A stretch of DNA of 64,000 nucleotides, taken from positions 133,245,700 to 133,309,699 of the forward strand of contig JACSVZ010000002.1 of the NCBI GenBank assembly GCA_014706295.1, read 5' to 3'. Both the position numbers and the translations under genes were made by a program. The DNA comes from Lycocorax pyrrhopterus obiensis (taxonomy: Eukaryota > Chordata > Aves > Passeriformes > Paradisaeidae). Under the pieces are notes generated by a model that was given only the letters and a program-made list of their open reading frames with translations, was not told the DNA's origin and did no database searches. This document shows, one piece after another, positions 24,686-38,655 of this stretch (positions within the stretch are counted from its first letter, which is position 1; each line of letters begins with the position of its first letter).

Positions 24686-27600
24686 TACCTGAGTTTAAAG
24701 TGGCTTGACTATTAAGATTTAAAAAATCAGAAATCTCTCTGGGTTTTTAAGGCAGCTTCAAAATGACTGTGTTTTTCCACAGACCTCAGTGCTATTCTTC
24801 GTGCATGTGTGACTTGGTATATGCTGACATGTTTGTCTTCTGTTACAGGATTTTAAGATTCCTTCAGTCTGGTAAAAGAGAACATAGATTGAGTATACAC
24901 AATTTGGTTTTAAATGTTGGACATGTGCTGTGCTGTCTTTTTCTGTAGTGCAGCAGTAAATTCTTCCTATGACACTGAGAGGTAAGCATGTTCTATGTTT
25001 CAAGTTTTAAAAAAAACCCATAATTAAAAACACTTCTTATGTTACAATATATGTATGTAGTACACACCTTCTATTTCTATATCATACAGTATATAATGAG
25101 TAATGTGATTACTCTAGACCTGATATAGGACTCCTCAGTATGAATTATGCCCATGCAATGGTTTTGTATATCTATCTTCTATTATGTGGCACAATTTGCT
25201 TTATTTTCCTCAGGGCACAGCTTGAGCTCAGTTACCACCTCTGATTTTTGTGTGGATAATAAAATATTTATAGTCTTCAAAATTAGGTGCTGAGACAGTG
25301 ATTAGTGTGGTATGAACGAGCAACTGAATAGATAAGGGCGTGACATTTTGCACATGCATCACCACATACTGAACTTATGCACGCAAAATCCCAATTTGTG
25401 AGTATGTACATGCTTGTGATTCCAATTTAGCAGTTGCTTTCTTCTTACCCATGATATTCCTCCTGCAGTTTTACCTGCCCACTGCATTCTTCTGTTTGGA
25501 AGATATTTGGCCACAGCAGCTCTGCTGTGTGGGATACAGCAGGGACACTGTTCAGGCAGGCTATGATTTTTCTAAGCCTCCATTCAAATTACAGTGTGAT
25601 TGCCTGGATGCAATTTTCTGTGTGCTTCTTTCTAAGTGGACGATACCTTAAAAGCCAGCAGCCCAAGAAGCCTGTGACACTCCAGAAGTGTCTTTGACCA
25701 GGTCCCTTTGCCAAAATACCTTCTCCCCACTCCACATCCTATACGGCACTCCCAGGGGCCGCCTTTAACTGTAGACAATTTCAGTGTCTTACAGAACACT
25801 TATAAAAAGTTTTGGAGACAATTCAGGTCAGAAGTAATGTGTTAAGGTAAAGAAACCTTTAAAGCCACTCATCTCTATGAATGACATTTTAGGATGTGAC
25901 CTTAATTTCTATGTCTTGTAGTTATAGTAGTGGATTCAGTTCTTGCCTGCTTGCCTTGCCTGATTCAAATCTGTCTATTTAAAAGGCCCACAAAAACAGA
26001 CACTGCTTTACACAACTAATCATATCAGAAAGGTATAAGCTTCTTTAGTCCTGAAGATATTAGATGCAGGCTTATTTCTGCAAGGAAGTACCCCAAAGTA
26101 CATGGGGGTTGATCACAGTAAGCAAGTTATCTGCCTGCACAGAGCCCTTGAGAATATAGCCATATTCTAGGATAATTCATTAATCTGTTCAGTATTTTTT
26201 TAATAGAAACACGATTTCTTAATGTTATGTCCTTGAAAATTGTTTTGGTTATTTTTTGTCAACAAGCTTCTTCTATCAAAAGCTGTGTTTTAATAATTAC
26301 AAAGAAATTACAAATGATCCTACCACACTGTGAGTCTTTGAAAGTAGTAGATAATTCAGCCAAAGAATTGATCACATGATACCGACCCAAAGGACTTGTC
26401 ATTTGCATGTTTCTTTAAAACTAAAATGGTAATAAACTAAAATATCCCAGCTACTGCTGTGCATGATTATTCCTCTTCTAGTATCCTCTTTTTCTTAGTG
26501 CTTAAAATCATTGTTTCATCCCTCCCCAGAAGTAACACTGTAATTCTTGTGGCATATACATGTAATATAAAAAACTAGCTCATAGCAATAAGATTAGCTG
26601 AAGCCACATTTATTTTCCCAACCAAGTTGAGAGGATTTGGAATGGAGCAGCAGCATTGATCATACACTGTGTTTTGCCATTGACTATCTAATTTAATATT
26701 AGTTAAACTTGATCAACAATTCAAGAGTTTAAGGTCACATTATTAACAGAAAACATCAATCCTTTGGATAATTCAATTAAAAAACATCAATAAAAATCTA
26801 ATTTCAAAAGTCACTAGTATACCAATATACCATATCCGGCAGACAGAAACTGCTCAGCCACCATTGAATCATTGCCTGTTTTAATAAGTATTCAGAAATT
26901 ATACTGAGACTTCAAAAGAAATTGTAAGGAATTGTTAGCAGGTTTATTAATGTTTTATGTTTTATTAAAAGTTTGGGTGTACATTTCACAATGAGCAACA
27001 TCAAAAATCAGACTTTCTGCCTGTAATTTTGCTTCCTCCTGTCTTTCTGCCTTTGGGATTCGCTCTTTTCCTTTCATCAGCTGCCATTTTCAGCAGCATG
27101 CAGTAATTTCATGGCTCATTGCAAGCGCTGAAAACCTTTGAAACCACAAATGCTAACCTACCTGGCCTGCAGCCATTTAGGAAGAGATTAATTTAGCAAA
27201 CAGAAGCAAAACACTTTCTACTTCTATCCTGTGCATAATTTCACTTCTATCTATATTTATTTTACAGTGAGCAGCGTAATGACAATTTCAGTAATTGCAA
27301 CTCTGTAAAAATTTGCCTACCTAGCTTATCTCACTATCACAAGACTGTGAGTCAGTCAGATTAGAAAAAGTACAGCATGTGAAACTGCATTGGTTGCCTT
27401 CCAAAAAAATACGTGCCTTATATAAAATTTAAGTGATGCTTTGCACTTATTTGTATACTTATCTACAGGACAATGGATTCTCCATGATGTTTGCTTGAGA
27501 TGCGTATGCCTTTTTAATGCACTGTGATTTATGGGTGCTTTTCCCATACAAAAAGATCAGCAACACTAGTAGGCTGCAAGTGCCAGCCCATTTCTGCAGA

Positions 27601-30029
27601 CTTAGTTACAAATGGCTGTTATGGTGCTGTCAAGCGATTTGAACAGAACTGAAAGTCCATCTGGGGCAAATCTAAGCTATCATGCTTGGAACGAATTCAA
27701 ATTCAAAATTAGCCTACAAACTGTTAGCTGAAAAAAAGTTCAAAATATTTTATTGTTTCTAATTTGACTCAAAGATCAAATTGTCTAAGTAAACACAGAA
27801 ACTTTTCTTCTAATCCATTTTTTATTCCATTTGACCAGCATATTCAGAACAAGATGTATAGAGTCAAGCTTATAAATATTTATTCATACAGTAAGACAAA
27901 AACTGCTTGATTTTCCTGTTCCCCTGTGATTTGTCTCAGTGCTGAGTATCCCACTTCTTACCAAGTTTGTTGAGCACTAAGGTTCCTATGTTTATTCTCT
28001 GGCAAATGTAAATGTTACAATAATTGAACCCAAAGCCATTGTTGCTATGTGCTGTGCAAAAAAAAAAAGTAGCAACAAAGAGTTGTTGTAGAATTTTCAG
28101 ATACACAGGAGAAAAAAGATTTCTTTGTGATTTCTTTACAATTCCCATGTCTGACTTTATAGCCAGCATGATGGCCCCAGGTACGAGGAATCCCTAAGGT
28201 ATCTCACAGCTCCTGACTTCTATATTGGTATCCTGGCACTGGTAGCAGGGCAATCTGGTGCTGCTTTCTGGCAGTCATTGCTCCAGGCTGAGCTGGTTGG
28301 AAGGGATTTCAGCGACCTTGAATGACCTTGTGGATGGCAGTCACTGGGTAATGATTTTGACTGCAGGATTATGCAGTGGTACTTCCCGCCATGAGGGGCT
28401 GCAAGAAGATTGCTGCCAACGACACGGAGGGAGATGGAGTCAGAAGCAGAGACTGGGATCCTTGGTGTTGGAGATGAAATGGTTTAAGGGGCACAGCTTT
28501 CCGACTTTTTACACAAGAGTAGTGAAAGAGTAATTGAATATCATTGTTAGCTTTCTTTGCTGCAATTCAGATACATTTAGATGAGCAAAAGGAAAGTGTA
28601 CGCATTAAACTTGTTTATGCAGTGTTTTTATAATAGCTAATTCATTTAAGCATACAGATACACAGACGGCAGTGGGATGACTGGCCAACCCACACAGATG
28701 TACACCTCCAATCTGGCATCCCATAACATTCATAAAATATGTCAACACAGCCTGGATTCCTTCCATAGTTTATGTTAAACTATTGGTGTTCATATCATAC
28801 AAGCAAAATATTTCATGTTGTTAAAATTTGTGTCCCTAGTAAATAAATAGAAAAACTAAACACATTCCCCCTAAATGCACGAGCCGTGTGCAGCAGCACT
28901 GAAGCAATATGTACTGTTTGTACTTCTAGTAACATTGCAGAAATTAACATTTGTAGAGCTGTTTATCATGCAGGCAAGTGGTAATATGGAGGCTCCTATG
29001 TTTTATTAGTCTTCTGCCTTTAGCTGTAATGTCCCTTGCACAGTGCTCTCTTTAGTTGCTAGATTCCCAGTACCTGGGACCACACATCAGAGCAAGCAGG
29101 GAGGAAGAGGATGAGATGAGGAACGTGACTATGCAAGGGGGGAGTCCCACGGCCTAGTGATGCCCCCACATTGCTGCCCCATAGCTTTGCATTGTCCCTT
29201 TCACTCATCCCGAGTTCCCAGCTACAGACACCAGCAGTTGGCATAAACCATCTTTTTTTGGCATGGAATGTCCTTGAGCTGTGGGAAGGCAGCAGCTCCA
29301 CTGAATATGAGTAAGTGCAGATGCTCTAGTGCAGGATAAAGGCCAAGAACGAGTCTGGTGTTCAGGGTGTAAGAATAAAAGCTGAATCCTATTTTTAGAC
29401 CAGAATTCATCCAGCACCCTGAATGTAAAGTATGTTCACAGACAGAGTCCTCATGAACCATGAAGTACTTGAGAAGTCTTAGGACAATGCTGGTTCCCCT
29501 GCACATGACAGCAGAGTTATCCTACCTCCCCTCAACAGGATTATCCCACCCCCACTTTGCAGAAGACTGTGATGGTCTCAGCAGCTGTGGAGAGTCTTTG
29601 AGTAGCACAGCAGATATTTATCTTCCTAAAAAATGAGAAATTAGAAGGGTTGTTGCACAGTAATAAGCAGTGGCTCCTCCTGGGGGCCTTTGATGCTTTG
29701 GTGCTTGCTCAGGTTTGGTTTTTGACTTGTTGTCAGGAGATCTTTTCCAGACATCTTTTCCAAATTTCCTAAGCATGGCTGCTTAAAATTTTGCACCTCC
29801 CTGCACCTCTGATATTTATATATTGTTATCCAATGATGAAATACTATTTTTATATTTATGAGTGTCAAATGATGCCACTAATAAATTATGTCACTAATAT
29901 CTAACCATGTAAAGTAAAATAGATTAGCATAGTACTGTGAAACACTATAATATATTAATATGCAGTAAAATAGATCCATTGCCATTATGTTTAATGAATA
30001 ATATTCCCTATTAACACACATCTCTGCAT
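24686..30029. other. Unique AT-rich non-coding sequence
   Basis: No gene or repeat recognised. Two blocks look less random than their surroundings: 26690-26900, rich in ATTA and CAAT cores, and 27050-27210, a mixed-composition stretch with CAGCTG, GCATGC and TAATTT motifs. Either could be a conserved non-coding element, but this cannot be decided without other genomes. Open frames here are all under 100 codons. Confidence 0.45.
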
Positions 30030-33000
30030 TTAAGTAATTCCAGAGCTATGACACAGAACAATCAAATGAATACATGGTAAACAAGCTATCATTTTGCTTG
30101 GGCCGTGCAATGTAAAATACTTAGTGAAATTAGTAAGTGCTGTCTGCAGAGGCATTGTAGGATTAAGCAGATATTCAGGTATACCTTCACCCTTCTCTGA
30201 ATAGAAAACATGCCCATCAAGATACAGGACTAGTGTGGAGGGAAGAAAGCAACATTTGATCATTAATACACAGACACAAAAATACACTGCTGTTAGACAT
30301 GCAAAAGTCAGTAAAACCACATGCTGCTTGGAGAGGATTGAATTATCTTCAAGCACTACCATCGAATTAGATATGCATATATTTCTAGGGCCTGAGCTCT
30401 GGAAATCATTCTTATTGAAGAAGGAGTTTAAGCATATGCTTAACTACAGAATGGGGGCTTGGAGGAGGTATTAGTATGTGTAGTCAAAAAGTACATTCAC
30501 CAGACGAGAAAAAAAACTTGTTTCACAATCAAGACTGATGACAGTTTGCTATAGGTTAATCAATTGCCTCGTTTCATTACTTCATTTGAAGTTGGGTTTT
30601 TTTCTGTTAGATGGTGCAAAACATTGTTATAAACAAGTAAATTGTTCTTTTTGATTAACAGATGGCTTGAGACTAGCCAAAAAAATTATTATTTTTTTAA
30701 TTAAAGAAAAAGCATTCCTGGTTGAAAACTTCTATGTTGCAGTTCATCCAAGGGAAAATTTATTAAAATGAAATTATAAACTTGTGAAAAACAGGATTTA
30801 TAATGGAAACACGGATGCAGCCATAACTATAACCATATGAACTATGCTGCTATTATTTACTATGGTAACATTATAAAAAAACCTACACTGTTTGGGCCAT
30901 TATCCTTACAGTTTTCTTTTCAATACAAATCATTATATTTATTATCTGTCTTTTTGTATAGAGGGTACAGAAAAGGCCAATCAAAAGCAGAAGAAGCCTG
31001 CTTTTCAAAAGGAAATTGGACCTATTCCTAATTCTTCTTCTTTATCAAATATAAGGAGTGCAGAGTTTTTTGTGAAAAATTGTTTCATGTAAGATAAAAG
31101 TGCAGATTATTGGTGAGAAAATGACACACTTTTCCCTACATCTTGAAGATTCTTGGCTGATACTGCCAGTTTTCCTAAGATATTTTTACCTTACTCACAA
31201 ATGCATTTCCTCACAGACTTCAAGCAGCAGGTGCTGGGGCTCTGAGTATTTATTTGGGAATACACTGCATAATTCAGCTATTGTGACTCGGAGAGATGTC
31301 TTAGCAATGTACTATCTTAGAATGAATATTGTACAAAATATTGGAAAAATTGGTGTTTTTAGAAATAAGCCTTTCTAATTTACAAGGTGAAGAAAAACAA
31401 AACTGAATTCGTGTTTGTTTCTCTCATCACTTCTTTCTTTCTCTGAGTCTGGAAAAAATATGAATCTCAATGCTATTATTCCTACCTCTTTGGAAATTGT
31501 TCTAAGCATATCTGCATTTCTGTGCATTTCTAATTGTCACAAACACACCAGTATTTCTGCATATCATCAGAGTTAGTGACAGTAGTCTAGTACGGACACA
31601 GAGCCCCAGTGCCTGCCTTACCCAATTGCCTTTATAATTATGACTAATACATATATGCCAGTTTTTTAACTCTTTCAAGCTGAAAAGGGATGTGGTAAAA
31701 GTTAACTCTCTCTTATGGGCTGGACAAGATGTACACGTACATGTACAGAAAACCTTCAACGTAAAGCATAAAAAAAGCCTTGAAATTTTGTTTAGAAAGA
31801 GTTTCATGACGGCTGACGCATCACTAATCCGACATGAAACATCAATATACGTGGAACCTCTTTCTTTTTTCTTCTGAAACACCCATTTGACTTAGACATC
31901 AGTTAAATATAGCCCAATATGATTAATCCACATTCATAGAACTTTTTAATGTGTTCTATTTATCTGTGGTAAGATACCATGCATTAAAAGCATAGTTGGG
32001 AACTGTAGTGAGTCAATATTAATACCAATGGTTTAATACTATTATCTGTATGACAACTATGCTTAATTCAGTAAACATTCCTGACATTGTAAACATGGCC
32101 AGTATAGCTGTTAATGCAAAGCCGGCAAACTGATTGACAAATAATATGTTTAGAGATACAGGGCTCTTCGAGACTGTGGATCATTTGTTTACTGATAACT
32201 GGCAGGATGCTCTGACTCAAATTCTACCAGTTCAGCTAAAGAACAAAAAGCCACTTTATGGCTGCTGCCTGATGAAACAGTATTCTTGTTTTTTGGGGAT
32301 TTTTTTCAGACTATGCTGCCACTTTAGGAGTATCATCTCTGCACAAGAAATCTCTGTCACAACTGGAAAAGGATAGTGCTGCTAAGACACAGTTGTGTTT
32401 CTGAAGTTGAAACACTCAAAGCACTTCACAGCATTTGATGACTGCTCATGACAATTAAAAATCACTTTATTTATTAGGAAAGCAGACATTGAACATAAGA
32501 GTTAACCCAAATGGATTTTATTTTAGACTACCTATTGTTATCTCAGAGTATGTCAATATTACGTGCTTCAAAAGAATGGATAGGAAATGTTTATCAGTAG
32601 ACAATGAAGGCAAATAGATTGTTTATGACAGTACAGGGAATACATTTCTTGGCAAGGTTTTGAAGTGCAGTCAGGAGGGTCATTCTTGTGGCTGCTTTTG
32701 TTGACATTCACCATAACTGAACATCTAGATTGTAAAATATGTAGTGTTTTTGCACCAAGTGATTCTCTAGGTACAGCATACTGTGTTTGTATTGGACTTT
32801 GATGGCACAGTCACAAAAGATAGGATGCTCAAATACTGCATACAGCACTGCTGCCTCCATTTTCAGTGTTTCTAGAATTGCTCATTGCAATTTACAAATC
32901 ACTACCAAGCTTTAATTTCTTTCCCTCTTAATACTTTTGAGTATACTTGGATATATTTTTGTCAACGTTCATGATCTTCCCTTATTTCTGACATTAAAGC

Positions 33001-34667
33001 TTAGAATCATATTTTGAAAACAGATAACCAGAACAAGGGTTTATATACATATATATAGTAAAACAACACACAACATAAAAGAAGATTAATATTTCAGCTT
33101 TAGTTGATTTGCACATTCTTAGACAGTTTTTGCTAAATTATGGTCTTAAAGCATTCATTTTGCCACATCACAAATCCAATGTCAGGCAAGGTAAAATCAC
33201 GGAGTGGATATGATCAAGGAATATTGCTGTTGTGAGGATTACAGGAATATAGCTCGTTTCATAAAAATATTGCATTTTGTATCACCCCATTTTGCATGTT
33301 AATGTCTCATTAGTAGGATAGGAATTCCAGTTTTTACAAGGTCTATAAAAATTGCTGAACAATAGGCATTGAAAGGAAGCCTGGAGAAGGAAAAGGCTCA
33401 TCACTACCCAGACCCTCTATTTCAGCTATTTCAGCTGTTATTTCAGCAATGCACCAGAACCTTTACAACTAGTCACCAAAAATAATAGTCTCAATGCATG
33501 TAACCATTGCAGATAGTACAGCACACTTTATTTATTACTGAAGTTAATAATGGTATTGTATTTATAAGACTTACAAATGACGTTTCCTTTATTTACTACA
33601 ACTTACATGGCTGTTTCACCCTACCCTGAGCTTGCCCTAAGGAACCTGTTCATGATATTTATCTTTTTCATTTTAAGTAACCACTGCTTCTTCTCTTTCA
33701 GAACAGTCTGGCTTTGTTCAGCTGCTCAGTTGCTGAGCCCTGCATTGAGCAGTGGTAGCACAGACCTGCACAGCCTCCCACCATGCTTCATCCTTCTACA
33801 AAAAAATGTACACAGACACATAACCATATGCAAGATTTAGACTAGTTAGAGCACACATATTTTTATTCCTTGCATAGGTTCACCACTGGTTGAAAGTGGA
33901 TATAAAACAAAGGCTCTTCTGATTTGGCATAATCTCATACCTACTTCACACTCATCAGTGTGAGTTCACAGCTGGTTCAGAGCAAAACAAATTCAGGCAT
34001 TATCAGCACAGATACATTTTTACAGAACAAAGTATTGTCAGCATGCCACACTCTCCATGTTTGATTAATGTGCACATTCAATACAAATCAGGACAGTCCT
34101 TCAAAGAGCTCAGTTCATGTAATTGAGGCCAAATTTTAGGACCTGCTGATCGGTGAGGTGATTTTGAAAATGTGGCGCTTTACACAGAGATTGGTGCCTG
34201 CCTGCTTTAATGTCATACAAGATGTCAGAGATCCTTTTGTGCAGATCTGTTGTTTAAAGATGCAGTCTTCAGATGCACACAAATGAGGGGGAAATCATCA
34301 TTGCTCCCATATATCCTTTAATAACAAAAATGAATTACTGAAATATCACAACAGTTCTGTGAATCAGATAGTAACACATTAGTCTGAAAGACTGGAAAAC
34401 TTGAAGAACCCAATTGTGAAAGAGGAGTAAATACCTTTGACTCCTGATTTGCAGTCCAAAACTCAGAGAAGAAATTTGAGATGATCCATGCAAACATTTA
34501 AGTGACATAAATGAAGTCCAAGAAAGTTCAACTCACAGGATAAGAAGCCAGAAGAAGGAAGCTAGAGGTTCGTGATAGGACAGGGAAACTGTGCTGACAG
34601 AACAGATATGTAAGGGCTGTAAGTTACAAAACCAGAGGCTTATTTCATACACACTTCTCTTTTTGGC

Positions 34668-34693
34668 CTTGTGGTCTAGCCACAAGACCACAA
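34668..34693. repeat. Two overlapping, mutually exclusive inverted repeats
   Basis: CTTGTGG (34668-34674) pairs with CCACAAG (34680-34686) across a 5-base loop. The overlapping TTGTGGTCT (34669-34677) pairs with AGACCACAA (34685-34693) across a 7-base loop. Only one stem can form at a time. Both are exact but short, and no function is implied. Confidence 0.6.
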
Positions 34694-35869
34694 TCCTTCT
34701 CTCCATTTATTATAACTATTGGCATTTTAATCAAATTTACATAAAAGAAAAAGGTCAGAAATTTAAAAAAACATAAATAGAAGAGAAAAATTTTAGGTGA
34801 AAATCTTGGGAACTGGAATCCAATCAAAATATTTATCTATAAAAAGTTAGCAAAGAATTGATGAGATAGTTAATGTAATGAGTTGAAAAATAGATTTTGA
34901 ACAGTAGATAAAATCCATTTCGATTTCCTAACTATAGTAATATAGATACATTGAAGAAGAAGAAATATTTCCTTAAATGAGTCTAAATGTAAATAAACCT
35001 TCACTTGCATTTGGCTAAATCAGAGAAGAAAGCATCTTTGTTCCACTACATTTCAAAGGGCATTAAAGAAACTTGGAGCTACATGTATATGAAAACCCCA
35101 CCCTCTTCATTGCTCTCAACATTGAAATCCATTATATTCACTAAAAAGAATTTGGCACTAAAATATCTGAAGATTAAAAGTATTTGGAGATGCTTAAATC
35201 ATCAACCTTTACTGATATGTACTTCAAGAGAAATCACCTAACATTTAGATCAGATACCTACAATCCAACCTGAAAGAAAGCTATTAAAGTTGTTCCCACT
35301 CTCCTTTGTAAGTTTGCCAGTCTCGCATGGTATGGTGCATCATGTTGGCATACAGCATGATGCTGCATAAACAACAAGACTGTATTGTACATCATCAGAA
35401 ATACGTGAAAATTCATTTGGATCTGCCACCAGCTATCAATTTTGACAAGGAATGTATCTGCTCCAGCTTAATTAGAGAGGATGAAAGCAGGGCATACGGG
35501 TCAGCCTCCCCAGTGCTCTGTCACAGAGGTTTTCTCTATAAAACATTCCACTTCCCACTTCAGTGTCATCAGCCATATCTGACACAACACCAGTAGTCAC
35601 AGGTTGCAGATGCAGAGTGACTTAAAAAGGGATATTCAGATTTTGTTTTCCAGGTCAGCTGGAGGAATATATTCATCTCTCCCCTTACCCAGTGTCAGAG
35701 ATGGGATTTTACTGACTTCAGTGAGGACCTCCTGATTCAGAGCAGTGCAAAAGACACTTAACTCGAAATTCTGGGGAAAATTCTTCTTTGACACTGAAAC
35801 TTGGTGTCATTCCATTTTGTACCTCAGATACGGCTTTTTGTGTTTGATATTTGTACATTTGTGTGAGGT

Positions 35870-35938
35870 AAATATATATATTATAATATACATGTTATTA
35901 TATATCTATATTATATATTTTTACATACATATATATAC
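35870..35938. repeat. TA-rich low-complexity tract
   Basis: An imperfect run of TATATA words, almost entirely A and T. It is easily unwound simple sequence and is the reason for the Ile/Tyr-rich open frame that crosses it. Confidence 0.75.
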
Positions 35939-38445
35939 TGTAAAACAGATCAGGATTATAACACTTTTCATACAGAATCTTCCTCTGTCATTAAAAAGAA
36001 AAAAATCTGTTTTCCTCCTCTTTCTTCACACATTTATTTTTAAGGCTGCTTTTTATTTTTTTCATATATTTCCAAATTGGCAAAGAAAATAGATTTTAAA
36101 AAATCCTTTACATTTTCTTATGTCCTGAACTTCATACTGTTTCCAGTGCAGTTGCATTTTACAAAGAAATTGTATTACTACCAGCCCACCCAGATAGTTT
36201 GTGACCTGTTCTTTTACTAGTCTAAAGGTGACTTTCATTTTCACATTGACTTTACTCTGTGCCCGTTTGGAGGTTCATTCAGTGAAATAAAATTGCCTTG
36301 TAATTATTTCTACTTAGAGAAATATGACAGCTAGAATTTTTATGTTAATTAATCTTTGTGTTTTTTTCATTATTGTGCGTCTGCCTATCATAAATTTCCT
36401 TGCAATCCAGTTTTAATGCATTCTATAAATTATTGTGGTTTCTTCCAGGCCCATCATGCTTTGCAAATACTTGACTTTGCACAGATTTCTGTTGTTTGCT
36501 GTAGTACCACCATGTGTGTGATTCAGCAGGAATGGTTTGCATGTCTGAAAAGACACAATTAAGAGGGTTACTCATCAGAAATGAGCCCATGTCCAGAGTG
36601 TAGTCTTGTTATGAGTGTCTGTAAAAAAATTAAAATACATTTTAAAAAGCTAAAAAGTAATATCTAATCCAGGGTATACTGGACTGAAGGGAACAAGGAA
36701 GGCATTACATTTCTCCTTGTTTTGCTGGCTCAGTGAAATTAGGAAGCCACTGTTTCCTCACCTGCATGCCCAGTTAAGGGCCATCTGTTTCCTGTTTAAA
36801 TGTAGTATCTCTTACATGGTTTTTCCAAAAACCCTCTTGTATTAATCAACACAATCCCAATAAACAGAAACACCAAATCTTGCTTATCTGTCTTACTCCA
36901 GAAAGCATTTTGGTAGCTGCATCTACCACATTTTAACTTTACTGCAATGCTTTGTTTACACCAACATCCACTTTAGTTCCCTACATTTTAAAAATTTCTC
37001 ATCTAGTTCTAGGCTGATTTTGTAAGCTTTCTGCAACAGTCTAAACTCCTAAAATAATAATATGTTGATTTTGTTCACTAATGGTTTTAATTTGGGTCTG
37101 GTGTCATATGTAGGACTTAAACATCTTCATGAATGTTATTATGAATTTAACACTGAGTTAAAGATAACAAGGTCAAATGTATCCTTGATACATTGCCTTT
37201 GATGAAGGTAACAAACAATGAACATGGCCTGTTCTCCTTATTATCATGGTTTAGATTTACAGGAAATCATTGGTGGATGGATACTCCTGGCAAGAAGAAT
37301 CAATGATCCAAATTGGTTACTTGGATTGGGGTGAGATTTACACAGAGAAATAATACCTTTTATTATATCAAATAATTACAGTATTATGATGCCACCACAA
37401 TGAATGCAGACACTATAAATATCAGGTGTCATCTTTAGAAAATAGTCTTTAATAAAGTACCATTATCATTGATATCAGAATACTTTTTCATTTAATTTTA
37501 AATAAAAATGAAGATGAATGAATATATGCAAAAAGTAAGGAACAAAAGTAGCTTATAAAAATGACCGAGTGAAGTACTTAATTTCATAAATACATGCACA
37601 TACACACAAAGAAAGGCTTTGAAGGACTTCATTAAGGTTTTCAGAATCAGCTGCTCAAATGCTAGAAAATATTGCTTGGGCATCATTGATCTGGCTCATT
37701 TCTTGCATTCATTCTGGTACAGCCCTTAACTGCACGGCTAACATCTAGCTGTGCACAAAGCCCTTCCTCATCCATCGCATCTGATGGACAACCCCCGCTT
37801 CACGAGCCTTTGTTCTGTATTTGTTGTCTCCTCATTGCTCAGTGTATGCCGAGCCTGTATTTATAGCATGCTTTTCATACCTTCCCCCAAGGCAGTCGGT
37901 TATTTTTGGGTTCCTCTTGGGTGCTCATTGGTAGCTGTAACAGCAGTGGGGAGAGCCATGCAACTGCTGCAGCGGCATAAGATGGAGATACAGCACCTGC
38001 AAGTGCACGCCATGCAGTGCCTCCTACAAATCCTGCCCTGCCACCAGTGCATCCGAGTGCTCTACCCAATTTGTTTTTCTCAAAAAGTCTCATCATGTGG
38101 GTAATTATGGTGCTGTTATTATTTACAGGCTAAAGATGAAACAAATTTTGATGAAAATGGAAAGCTTGCTCCAATTGTCAACCAGATATAACTAGAATCT
38201 GATTTTTTTGAATCCTCGGGAGTACTCTGTGGCATACCTGCACACATAAAAACCCTCTTTCATTTTGGTTAGACATAGTGGCTTACCATTTCCACAAGAC
38301 AGACATCCCAGTCTGAAATCAGGACCCAGGAAATTAGTATACTTACTGAAATCTTGTGAAAATTCTGGTTTAAGCCCAGCATCACTCAATCCTGACACTT
38401 TATGCAATACATTTTGCTTTAGTCCAGCCCTTTTCTCCGTTGTCT

Positions 38446-38655
38446 GAATCATAGAGTGGTTTGGGTTGGAAAGGACCTCAAACATAGTTCCAACCCACCC
38501 TCCTTGGCCAGGGACACCTCCTACTAGGCCAGATTGCTCTAAGTCCCATCCAATCTGGCCTTGAATACTTCCAGGGCAGCCACAGCTTTTCTGGACAGCC
38601 TGTTCCAGTGCCTCACCACCCTTACAGTAAAAAATTCCTTCCTAATATCTTGTGT
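38446..38655 (-). mobile_element. CR1 LINE 3' end, minus strand
   Basis: The plus strand starts with ATCATAGAGTGGTTTGGGTT, which is the reverse complement of the canonical avian CR1 3' terminus, and continues through the familiar CCAACC...GGGACACCT...CCAGTGCCTCACCACC landmarks to TTCCTAATATCTT near 38655. Only about 210 bp remain, covering the short 3' untranslated region and the last ORF2 codons. Only a single degenerate 8-mer of the tail is left. It is a severely 5'-truncated, non-functional copy. Confidence 0.93.

Larger units (their letters stand above)
30030..38445. other. Unique AT-rich non-coding sequence
   Basis: No gene or mobile element recognised. Frames of 110 codons (30030-30362, minus), 126 codons (31502-31882, minus), 115 codons (35745-36092, plus) and 117 codons (37751-38104, plus) show no family motif; the third overlaps AT simple sequence. 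The last lies in a more GC-rich block (37740-38090). Other local items are an almost palindromic TGTACA-rich word at 31730-31747, two alternative hairpins at 34668-34693 and the TA-rich tract at 35870-35938. Confidence 0.45.

Noticed and set aside
28280..28340. GGTTGGAAGGGATTTCAG resembles the CR1 3' region
   Set aside because: Similarity stops after about 20 bases and neighbouring CR1 landmarks are absent.
31730..31747. Near-palindrome TGTACACGTACATGTACA
   Set aside because: Short, imperfect and without any gene or element context.
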